The notes beneath the pieces are model-generated. The model saw only the letters and a program-made list of their open reading frames with translations. It had not been told where the DNA came from and did no database searches. Below are positions 36,201-44,527 of a stretch of 64,000 bases of DNA, in pieces. Numbering within the stretch: position 1 is the stretch's first letter; every line of letters begins with the position of its first letter. Source of the stretch: Pratylenchus scribneri (taxonomy: Eukaryota; Nematoda; Chromadorea; Rhabditida; Pratylenchidae); assembly GCA_030063045.1 (NCBI GenBank), contig JAQSEB010000032.1, forward strand, positions 1,860,001 through 1,924,000. The letters run 5' to 3'. A program made the translations under genes and the position numbers.

Positions 36201-37114
36201 AATTTCGGGATGTCGTTCCTTGACCAATTTGACCATGTAATAGAGGATATAATCGTTGATGTATTCACCGCAACCCTCTTTTGTGCCATGAATTCCTTCT
36301 GGGAATGTTTTCATCAAATCCGAACAGAATGAAGTGTCATCGACGGAATCGCCCAAGAATGGAATGTGCGAGAGTGTGTATTCATCTTCAGCCTTTAAAT
36401 GAAAAAATATGGGAATTATTTTATTTTATTAAGACAATTAAAATGATTTATTGGACTCTTTTTTAAGGAGGACTGAACCGATTTTAATGATTTTAGAATC
36501 AATTTAAAGAGCTAACTTTTGGCTATCAAATGATATTAATTTTACTTAAATTGATTCAGATATTATTGAATTATGCCCAAAAAAACCACTTAAATTGGCC
36601 TTTACTAAGAATTAGCTAAATTTTCTGTGTTTTTTTTAATCAGAATCTCATCAATTCTGAACCAAATTTTTCCAATGTTTTAAACTACTCAATGCTTACA
36701 ATAACATTCGCTTCCGTATGCGTCCAATATTGCATGGGCGGTGTGGATTCGACATGTTCAATTGGAATAATTGGGCATTTGTTCACAATGGAATTTGTGT
36801 CCGCCCGACGAAGAGAGGCTGCCTGTTGCTTCTCTTTGATTTGGTTGTATTCCGGAATATTCAGTGGGACAATGGGCACATCATATTTTTGAGGAATTAT
36901 TTTTCTCGATTTTTCAAATGCTTTCTGAATTATTTTTCTTTAATTTAAATTCGATTGTAAATTAAACACATACCAATCCTTGTGTGGCAATAATTTGTTC
37001 ATATTCCTCACGAACTTGCCAATATCCAACGAGGATTATTGAACTTGAAAGTTCTTTTTCTTCATTATGCTTTGTCTTCTTTCGTTGTTGTTTCTCTTTT
37101 TCTGTTGATGCCAT
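33258..37114 (-). CDS. E(z)/EZH: Enhancer of zeste-type histone H3K27 methyltransferase (PRC2 catalytic subunit)
   Basis: Thirteen minus-strand exons: 37114-36974, 36924-36700, 36392-36200, 36150-36078, 35636-35470, 35426-35254, 35181-35057, 35008-34883, 34776-34530, 34243-34183, 34128-33898, 33619-33443, 33382-33258. They give 687 residues, close to animal E(z) proteins (~750). Order of elements: basic N-terminus; the IPFLGD box; a Cys block ([16 protein letters not shown]); a SANT-like segment starting [10 protein letters not shown]; a CXC domain dense in Cys (CKHKGEC...[12 protein letters not shown]...[11 protein letters not shown]); and the SET domain with [24 protein letters not shown] and EELFFDYG. 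Catalytic NHS and the ELFFDYG tyrosine are intact. It methylates H3K27 within PRC2 for gene silencing (family knowledge). Introns carry A and C repeats and a tRNA-like repeat. Confidence 0.95.
33655..33850. mobile_element. Family C dispersed repeat, copy 3
   Basis: Inverse orientation: GTTATTAAACGGTTTAAACC, TAGGATAAACCATTGAAC. In the 33620-33897 intron of the E(z) gene. Confidence 0.78.
34378..34460 (-). repeat. tRNA-like (SINE-like) sequence, copy 1
   Basis: On the minus strand a B-box-like GGGTTCGAACCC lies about 42 nt after a GAGGCCGGCCAGAC block, the spacing of tRNA internal promoter boxes. Acceptor and anticodon stems do not pair, so this is not a working tRNA gene. It resembles the sequence at 38765-38845 and lies in an E(z) intron. 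Confidence 0.45.
35700..36015. mobile_element. Family C dispersed repeat, copy 4
   Basis: Carries GACTTAGTC-like sequence, AACAATTAAAGGGTATTAAA, CCGTTTAAACCAGTTTTGG and CTAGGATAAACCACTAAACC. In the 35637-36077 intron of E(z). Confidence 0.8.
36466..36670. mobile_element. Family A element, copy 7 (truncated)
   Basis: Left arm (TTAAAGAGCTAACTTTTGGC) and part of the centre are present; the right arm stops after CAATTCTGAACCA. In the 36393-36699 intron of E(z). Confidence 0.8.
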
Positions 37115-37381
37115 TGAATAAATTAATTTTTGTGATATTTTTTTAATTTAAATTTGGATAATCTGAATAATTTTTATTCAATTAATTTTGTAATTTTATC
37201 GTGTGAAATTGCGTGAATGTAATTATCGTTCGCGGGAAAGTAAAATTCGGTCAAATCTATGCATTTTAATGGTTCCTGCGCGGAAGAAAATTTACTTTTC
37301 TTCATTGAGTTTTTCATTCGCTTTCAATCCGTCCACCGGCGGATAATCCATTTCAATTCTTTCGCCTTATACCCCGCAAAA
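37115..37381. promoter_or_regulatory. Shared divergent promoter region, E(z) / ground-like genes
   Basis: Only 267 bp separate the two start codons. There is AT-rich sequence near the E(z) ATG and a mixed stretch near the ground-like gene. Inferred from layout. Confidence 0.4.
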
Positions 37382-38227
37382 ATGTCACTTTATTCTGCAA
37401 TTTTACTCCTCCTAATTGCCATTTTCGTTGTTGCTTTATGCAATTATCAGCAGCAATACCAAAATCGACGTTATCCCATAAAAAGAAGCCTCAATTCCGA
37501 AACCCCAGCAACCGAAAGTCAATGCAATAATAAGCAATTGGAAGAAATTATGGTTCAGGTGGAAATTTACTTATTTACCCCCTAATTTGCGCGTGCATCA
37601 TTTCAAGAATGGAAAATATTTAATTTGACAAAAAAAAACACTTAAAATTCCGAAAAATTCTAACGGTTCAATGCTAGTCCTAGACCAATAAAACTACAAT
37701 TAATCGATAGATCTCGGTCAAGATGATCATTTAATTATGTTTTGACTTGGGTTTAACCAATTCTAACTTATTAGTTTTGAATCAAAAATCAAAATGAGTT
37801 TAAGCGGTTTAATACTCTTTTTGGCCAAACCATAACAAATTAAAATTATATACTGGCCGTGGGATATAGGCTAAAGGTTTGGCGTTCTAGGAAAAACCAT
37901 CGAACCGTTATAATCTTTTCATCATTTTCAATGCTCTTTTATTAGCCAAATTAAATACTAACCATTCAGAATATCGTTGCCGGCAATATAATCCGCTCCA
38001 AGCAGAATATCATGGTGCAGGCTCGAAAACATTTTGGTGGCGCTTTTAATGTGATCTGTGCTCGTGGAAATTTTTCTTATAGTCAGTGAATAAATAAAAA
38101 TATTTAAAAAAAAAAGATATTTGCAGTTACAAGCACAAGAATATATTGCTTGGTGGAGAAAAAAGGCATCAAATGTTTTACTTTTTTGAGCGAAAAATCA
38201 AGAAAGAAATCCACAATTTATCATTGA
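37382..38227 (+). CDS. Small secreted ground-like (GRL) domain protein
   Basis: Three plus-strand exons (37382-37558, 37970-38081, 38127-38227; phases 0 and 1) give 129 residues. MSLYSAILLLLIAIFVVALC is a signal peptide. The mature part carries the nematode ground-like pattern: CNNKQLEEIM, a helix-like stretch ending SKQNIMVQA, then FNVICARGNFSY and ITSTRIYC, so the paired cysteines are present. Reading on past 38081 without the third exon gives a premature stop (SYSQ*); splicing at the GTCAGT restores the conserved STRIYC end. Ground-like proteins are secreted and often hedgehog-related or cuticle-associated in nematodes (family knowledge). The upstream in-frame ATG at 37259 is not used because it would bury the signal peptide. 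Intron 1 holds a family C repeat. Confidence 0.88.
37660..37960. mobile_element. Family C dispersed repeat, copy 5
   Basis: Carries GTTTTGACTTGGGTTTAACC, TTTGAATCAAAAATCAAAAT and GTTTAAGCGGTTTAATACTC. In intron 1 of the ground-like gene. Confidence 0.78.
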
Positions 38228-38516
38228 TGTTGGAACATATTTATATTGATTTGAAATGGATAAAATTTTTGATCGATAATTAATAAAAAAAATTGTGTTT
38301 AATTGAGTCAATTTTTATTAATCATAAATGTATGAATGGTGGGAATTGATTATGTGAATGAATATAATATATTCGGTGCTCATTGTCTGTTCAATCATTC
38401 ATCACAAAAAATTAGGTTATGGAGGGATTTAAGTAAGTTGAATTAGCCGAAAGGACAATTGTTGGTCATTCTTCATATTCATTCATTCCATCTTTCCATT
38501 TGTTCTTCCACACAAT

Positions 38517-40093
38517 TTATCCGAGCAATTTGCGCATTTGAGTCTCTTGACTTCGGACCACAGTATCATTGCGTTCCGCCTTCGTTTGGATTCGATCGAG
38601 GAGGCGATTTTGATCATCCACTTCATCGCCCAATGCTGTGCCCCAATTGCGAAGACGCGCCAGTTGAGAACTCATTTGGTCTTAATTTGAAGAGTTCGAT
38701 TATATAATACTTTATGGGTTTAAACTTTAAGGTAGATTAGAGCTAGAAATAAGATTTTGACAAAAATTTCCATCTTTAGCCGAGTAGATGGCCTTCCATT
38801 TTTGCAAAATTTAGTCATGAGTTCGAATCCACTCAGAGGACGTTAATTTTTTTCTGGTTTGGTTTTCATTTAAGTGTATTTTTATACATTCTATAGTACA
38901 TTACTAGATGAAATAAAGTATTCATACCAAAAAATGAGGTAGAAAAAGCTCTAATATAACGCACATTTATTGAATAAAAAATATTTACCCAAGTTTTGAT
39001 CAATTTGATTGTCCATTGCTTCCCAACGTGTCCCTTGGATTTGAGCCCTCGATGAGGCATTCAGTGAATGTGCTGCCTGTCCTCCATTTCCACCTGGAAC
39101 AACATTTCCTTGCTTTTCGCCATTGACGCGATCCACAATTTTGGTCAATTGATCGGCCGATTTTGATGTTCCCATTGCAGAATTGTTTTGCTTAATTATT
39201 TATTTTTAAATTTAATTTATTCTCTCAAATCTGAAATACCTGCTGTTGTTGTTCCTCTTTCGATTTCTCCTTTGGCAGTCGAGAAAATTTGTTCTTAAAC
39301 ATTCCGCCGAACAATGATTTTAGACTGCAAATATTGTAAATTAAATTTACATTTCCGTAAGTTTTACCTGTTCAAGCTCCGTTGAGTGTATTGTGTGGTC
39401 TTGTGAATTTCCTCCAAATTAGTTTCGGCCTTCTCCAACTTTTCCCTTTGCTCCAATAATTCCTTAAAATGCGAAATATTTGCAAAATATCAAAAGTGAA
39501 AAATTTTACTCTGGCAGTTTGTTCGGCAAGTTTATCGGACGATTCCAATTGTTGGCAAGAACGTTGGGTGCTGTCCAGCGACATTTCCAAGTACTTCTCT
39601 ATGTCACGGTCAATGTCCTCCATTTGCTTTTCAATGCTCTTCGTCGTTTTGGTGGTATAGCTTTTGACTGGATCTGCAAAAAATTGTTTACTTTTTTGCC
39701 GAGAGAAAGTTAATTCTGGCTTATAATTTTAATGCTTAACCTCTAACCAATCCTAACTTTAAGTTTTGAACCATTAAACCAAAATGGTTTAAGCCGTTTA
39801 ATATTCTTTAATTTCGAACCATAATTAATTATATACTATCGATAGCGTTTTAACCAGCCTATCGAATAAGATAGTAGGATATCTAAAATCCTATCTCTCG
39901 TCAATAAAAACTCTCCTCTAAACTCTAAAACAGAATTTCTCGATTGTCACATGAACTCTAATGCCCATGAAAACTGGCAAATAATTCGTTTCAAAATTTT
40001 GGCTATTCAATTTTTTTTTGTGGATTTACCTAAGCCAAGTCCTTGTCTGCCTCGCAAATAATCATCATTGCCTTCATCAAATGGATTAGCCAT
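38517..40093 (-). CDS. snap-29: SNAP-29-like SNARE protein (Qb+Qc)
   Basis: Six minus-strand exons (40093-40030, 39673-39510, 39462-39368, 39324-39240, 39190-38989, 38680-38517) give 257 residues. The N-terminus MANPFDEG contains the NPF tripeptide typical of SNAP-29. A first SNARE helix runs from about residue 35 to 110 (DIDRDIEKYLEMS ... EIHKTTQYTQRSL). A Gly/Ser linker follows without the palmitoylated Cys cluster of SNAP-25. A second SNARE helix starts at QGTRWEAMDNQIDQNL and ends QMRKLLG at the C-terminus. No transmembrane segment. Its role would be bridging vesicle and target membranes in secretory or autophagic fusion (family knowledge). Intron 1 holds a family C repeat. Assignment to SNAP-29 over SNAP-25 rests on the NPF and lack of the Cys cluster. 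Confidence 0.9.
38765..38845 (+). repeat. tRNA-like (SINE-like) sequence, copy 2
   Basis: TAGCCGAGTAGATGGCC resembles a tRNA A box and AGTTCGAATCC a B box about 42 nt later. Stems do not form a proper cloverleaf. Similar in layout to the minus-strand sequence at 34378-34460. In the last intron of the SNAP-29-like gene. Confidence 0.45.
39715..39910. mobile_element. Family C dispersed repeat, copy 6
   Basis: Carries TTTTGAACCATTAAACCAAA, GTTTAAGCCGTTTAATATTC and an AATTATATACTATCGATAGC stretch. In the 39674-40029 intron of the SNAP-29-like gene. Confidence 0.75.
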
Positions 40094-40246
40094 CCTTTTG
40101 GGTTGCTTGTGAAGAGAGTTATGAATGAATGAATGGGGCAATGCGTGCGCTTCCACAGCTAAAATCAATAATTAAGCAAAAATTCGATCCATATAACAAA
40201 ATAAATAAATATGAAAATTGGTGGAATAAACAAATCCACAAAAAGT

Positions 40247-40934
40247 CAAATTTCGGTACTTGTATACTTTGTATCCGCCAGAACCCTTAAAAAATTTCGA
40301 AATTTTTTTCTACAAAATTATATACCAATCGACTCGTCTTGGCGAGCTGGTTATGAAAATGTTATTAGTTTCGCATAAAACCCAGAAATAAAAAAGTTAT
40401 GACCTCAAAGAAATCGAAAAAGGTGCTTGGTCCCCCCTATGGGTCTGAGCTCGAAAAATTTTTTAACATTTTTTCGGTCGAATTATATCTCTGTCGACGC
40501 GTCTCGATGAGAGAAGCTCGAATCTGCCATCGATTTCGCATATAACATAAAAATAAAAAAGTTACGGCCATTTTAGTTTCGCTGGATGTGTTGGAACTGC
40601 GCAGACTTGCGCGACTGTAACTTTTTTATTTTTGTGTTTTATGCGAAACCGATAAGAGATTCGCATTCTGCTAGTCGAGACGCGTCGAATGAGCTATAAA
40701 TTGACTAAAAAAATTTTCAAAAAATTTTTCGAGTTCAGACCCATAGGGGGGACCAAGTACTTTTTCAATTTTCATGAGTTCATAATTTTGCCAAATGTGC
40801 TGATGTTCAAAATTTTAACATTTTCATAACCAGCTCGCCAAGACGAATCGATTGGTATATAATTTTGTAGAGAAAAAATTTCGAAATTTTTTAAGGGTTC
40901 TGGCGGATACAAAGTATACAAGTACCCAAATTTC
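40247..40934. mobile_element. 672-bp palindromic transposon-like element with 8-bp target duplication
   Basis: The element 40255-40926 is an almost full-length palindrome with arms of ~310 bp. It starts GGTACTTGTATACTTTGTAT and ends with the inverse. It is flanked by exact 8-bp copies CAAATTTC (40247-40254 and 40927-40934). No open frame for a transposase is seen, so it is non-autonomous. An 8-bp duplication fits hAT-type transposition (inference). It lies between the NIPSNAP and SNAP-29 genes. Confidence 0.93.
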
Positions 40935-41064
40935 AATTAATTCATGATTTTATCAAAATGTTTATTATGGAAATGACCAGTTTTATTCGATTTGTCATCA
41001 TAAAAAATGCTTGGAAAAAATCCTAATATGCCAAAAATGTGAAAATATTTTTGATTATTTGTGT

Positions 41065-42379
41065 TCACTTCAATTTTGACAATTCATTTGGTATCAAAAT
41101 TCTTGATTGCATTTTCTTGATCAAAGGCACTGTGTATTCAACTGTAGTGTCCCAACCGGGTTTAGTCCAGCTCAATTGTCTGGTGGTGTTACGGCTTACC
41201 TTAAATAAATTTATTTTAAATTTATTTATTCGATTAATTAACCATTGATGGATATGCCCAAATGTGGAAGACTAAATAAAGTTGACCAACTTGAGAGAAG
41301 AAACCAGCAACCTAAATATATTAAAATTAATTAATTCATAATTTATTTAATTTTACATCTTGATTGAATTCCCGACGATAGGTGATTCCTTTTGCCCAAG
41401 CATTTCCCCACTATAAATAAATTAGTCATTTGCCAATTTTCTCCTCATTTTCAAACCTCGATCATGCTTCCAGGCTAAAATTAAATATTTTCACAAATTA
41501 GTGAATTTAATTAAAAACCTTAAGTTCATAGCTTCGTAAATCATAAACATGTGCATTTTCTCTGGGTTTTGGCTCACCCCAATAGCTGAACGGTTTACAT
41601 ATGACTGTTCGCCTTCGGCCACAGAGTCGGGCATAGTCCAATTCGGCAGCCTTGACCGATGCATTTGATTGGAGTGCTTTGATATGGCTGAAATATTTGG
41701 ATATTTTAGTAAAATGAAATAGTGAGTGACCTGTCCAAATCGGAATATCCTTTTTGATAACGCCACAAATTGATGGCCTGATTTTGGTTGCCGAACAGTA
41801 CGAACCATGAGCCGAATAATTCTGCGCCCGGCGTCGCATTGACCACTTCAGCCGTGTACTTAATAAAGAAAGATTTATTTAAGATATCGCAAAGGGTTGC
41901 TCAAAGTTGGTTACGGTTTCAGAACTTTTTTTTTTTAAAACTTTTTGATAATTCCTCCTAGTTTAGGACCGACTTTGAGCTACACCCTAATTATCCAAAA
42001 TAAACCCAACATACATTTTTGTAAGCATGCAAATATTTGTCCCGATCACCACCGGTTGCATCATGTGCTAAAAATTTGGTTTTATTATTTCATTACAATT
42101 AAAATGTACAAACTTTGTAATTCATAAATAACTTCGCCCACTGAAAGCAGTGAAGAATGACTTTGAGTTTGTCTGCCAATTGCATTCTCTCGTGGTCCAG
42201 TCAAAATTCGCGAAATCCAACCTTGGGGTTTCTCTGGCTGTTCAGCTGCTGTGGATGGTGGCTGTCCACTGGCGAAACATTTTACTGTACTTAAAACAAC
42301 AACAAATATTAAAATTAAATCAAAAAAGAAACTTTAGTGGGAAATTGTTGAGCTTGAATATTTGCCGTCTCAATTGCAT
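41065..42379 (-). CDS. nipsnap: NIPSNAP family mitochondrial protein
   Basis: Nine minus-strand exons (42379-42333, 42289-42114, 42067-42015, 41858-41731, 41687-41519, 41474-41457, 41410-41357, 41311-41243, 41199-41065) give 282 residues, the usual NIPSNAP length. The N-terminus MQLRRQIFKLNNF is basic and amphipathic, as expected for a mitochondrial presequence. Family landmarks follow: GWISRIL; ELFGSWFVLFG; VYDLRSYELKPGSMIEWGNA; GFFSQVGQLYLVFHIWAY; and the C-terminal EYTVPLIKKMQSRILIP. Exon 6 is only 18 nt and is required to make the conserved PGSMIEWGN junction. NIPSNAPs act at the mitochondrial surface and matrix, with roles in mitophagy signalling (family knowledge). It lies 258 bp downstream of the mtSSB gene on the same strand, so co-transcription is possible. 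Confidence 0.93.
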
Positions 42380-42637
42380 CTTCTTTTGAGGTTAAAGACT
42401 AATTCCAATTTGTAAAAATTGTGTAAAATATATCCAATGAATATTATAAATTCATCTTTAAAACAAAAGTTCAATATAATTTGATCGATCATTTATTAAA
42501 ATAACGCAAAAAACAACGACAACAATTTGATTGATTAAATAGATTCAATTTAAATAAATGATTGTTGCTAAATAATAGTGTCAAAACCAAAACATCATCA
42601 TATTATTCCCCCATCTTCTTTGGGTTTCGTCGTTCTT

Positions 42638-43362
42638 CTATTGTTGCTCAAAGTCGCGGTCGCGATTGTAATCGTTCTGTTGCTGTTGATTTTGTTGGAA
42701 ACGACGCTGGGCCAATGGATAGATGTTATCCACATTAATCGAGGCCAGACGTGTTGAACGAGTCCCATCCGGCAAAATCTGTCCACCAGAGTAATGAAGA
42801 CGGCCGGTCATATAGATACGAGACCCTTAGAAATGTTTGGATTTATTTATGTTTAAATAATTAATAATATACCGCGCTGAATATTGTTCTTGATGTATTT
42901 GGCGATTCCACCGAAGCCCACAATGTTGTGCACCTCCGTCATTGTCATGGTCTCGCCATTGGCCAACTTCTTATCGACATTTGTGTACAGGTTGAAGCTG
43001 GCAAATTCACTTCCCCGTTGAGTCAACTTGAAGATTGGATCACCAGCGACACCGCCGAGCAACTCCACACGGTTTATGCTAAACAAACAAATTCATTTTA
43101 AATATTTAAAATGGTAAAAAAGAAACCCTTTGTTCACGCGAGGGCGTTGTTGTTGTTGCTCGTATCGAAATCCTCCCGACCCGCTATCGCGTTCTTCATT
43201 TCCATATTGCGGTTCCGGCTCAAAATCTCCTTGTTCTCCTCCCGGATTTTCGTTGAAAAAATCGGAAGAGACATCAGTATCAGTTGATTGCGGGCGAACA
43301 GCAAAGAACATCGATGGACGAGCCAAATTGGTGCGCGTGATGATAGCACGGAACAGTGACAT
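42638..43362 (-). CDS. mtss-1: Mitochondrial single-stranded DNA-binding protein (mtSSB)
   Basis: Three minus-strand exons (43362-43127, 43078-42873, 42825-42638; phases 2 and 1) give 209 residues. The first ~75 residues contain a basic presequence (MSLFRAIITRTNLARPSMFF) and an unusual acidic, Gly/Gln-rich insert. The OB-fold starts INRVELLGGVAGDP and includes FASFNLYTN, EVHNIVGFGGIAKYI, the GSRIYMTGRLHY strand and STRLASINVDNI. A Gln/Arg/Asp-rich tail follows. It binds single-stranded mitochondrial DNA during replication (family knowledge). The tail lacks an obvious acidic tip, as is usual for animal mtSSB. Confidence 0.92.
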
Positions 43363-43966
43363 TTTATTGACTTATATTTGTTTGCTTGTTGTAAAACCAA
43401 ATTAAACTGTTTCTGAAAATTTTAATAATATCGGTTATTTTATGGATTTATAAATGAATTCCATTCCATTCACTATAACAAAATAACCCACTCTAGTCCG
43501 TATCATTGGAAAATAATTTTCGGATATTGAAATCCGGATTGGACAATAGCAATACAAGGACCGGACGGGAACGGACCGGACCTTAAGATTTTCTCTTCTT
43601 TTTTATTTGTTAATCATCAACCAACTGAATGCGAATAGGATACGGTACAGCGGAGAGAGTATGCAATGAAGAGAGACAGAGAGTTGAAAAATAAACTTCG
43701 TTGTAAAAAAATATTTTTAAAATTTTCCCAATGGTCCTTTAAGGGCGAAAAACTCAAAAGTGAGAAAACTATTCCAAAAACTTCACAAATGAATGGATTA
43801 TTCATTGAATTTGAGATAAAATTAAATAAATCATAAATAAAACAATGCAAATTAACCGAAATTCTAATAAAAAGATACAATTTTCTCATTTTTCAAGGCC
43901 AATCCAACTTTTCTTATAACCAATGTCCCTCTTTTTGGCCTTACTAACCCCGATTTTATATTTTAG

Positions 43967-44425
43967 CTAGTTGAGAAGCTTGTCCATGTCCAGCATTGCC
44001 AAAGAGGCGTGGATGGATGTCGTGCTACTATTCACATTCCTCAACAGATTGTCCGCAGAAAGCGATATTGTGCTGAAAAATGGGAGAATGGGCGGCGTTT
44101 GCCCCCTCCAAGGCATTTGCTGCAAGTCCCGCAGACTTTGTTGGTCCAGCCCCCCCCCCTTATTCTCGCCCCGTCCCCTCCACATTCTCCTTTTTGGTGG
44201 TGGAGGGGCGGAATTGGCATTTTTCTTTCGACTGTCCTGTGTGAAGGCCACTCCCCGAGGGGCCTTGGCCTCCGCGGAGAAGGGGGTAGCAGCTTTCGCC
44301 AGTAGCAGATTGGATGTCAAAAATGGTGAAGGAGGGCCATGGGCCACAATAGACCCAATCCTCCTAATCCGGCCAGCAGCTTGGCCAAAATCCTTGGCTC
44401 CATAATAGTCCTCCTCCTTTCCCAT
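43967..44425 (-). CDS. Hypothetical protein, 152 residues
   Basis: Single open frame from ATG 44425 (MGKEEDYYGAKDFG) to a stop at 43967 (ends SIHASLAMLDMDKLLN). An earlier in-frame ATG at 44497 would leave only 30 bp to the start of the divergent channel gene and adds an intron-like AT-rich stretch, so the shorter start is preferred. A splice-acceptor-like TTAAAG just upstream could take a spliced leader. The protein is basic and Pro/Gly-rich in the middle, with a hydrophilic helix-prone C-terminus. No family recognised; undetected introns are possible. Confidence 0.5.
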   Translation of the reverse strand: MGKEEDYYGAKDFGQAAGRIRRIGSIVAHGPPSPFLTSNLLLAKAATPFSAEAKAPRGVAFTQDSRKKNANSAPPPPKRRMWRGRGENKGGGLDQQSLRDLQQMPWRGQTPPILPFFSTISLSADNLLRNVNSSTTSIHASLAMLDMDKLLN

Positions 44426-44527
44426 AAATGTCCGAAGCTTTAATTTTAACTTATTTCCATCATTTTTTGATTCAATTAAATTAATTAATTCGACCATTTA
44501 ACCCGCATTCAAAATTTTAGCCCATGG

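Noticed and set aside
38082..38090. Stop of the ground-like gene just after exon 2 (SYSQ*)
   Set aside because: Using the GTCAGT donor and the acceptor before 38127 restores the conserved ending with its cysteine, so the short form is unlikely.
44426..44497. Longer N-terminus (start at 44497) for the hypothetical minus-strand protein
   Set aside because: The extra codons are AT-rich and intron-like and would leave only 30 bp to the divergent channel start; ATG 44425 is preferred.
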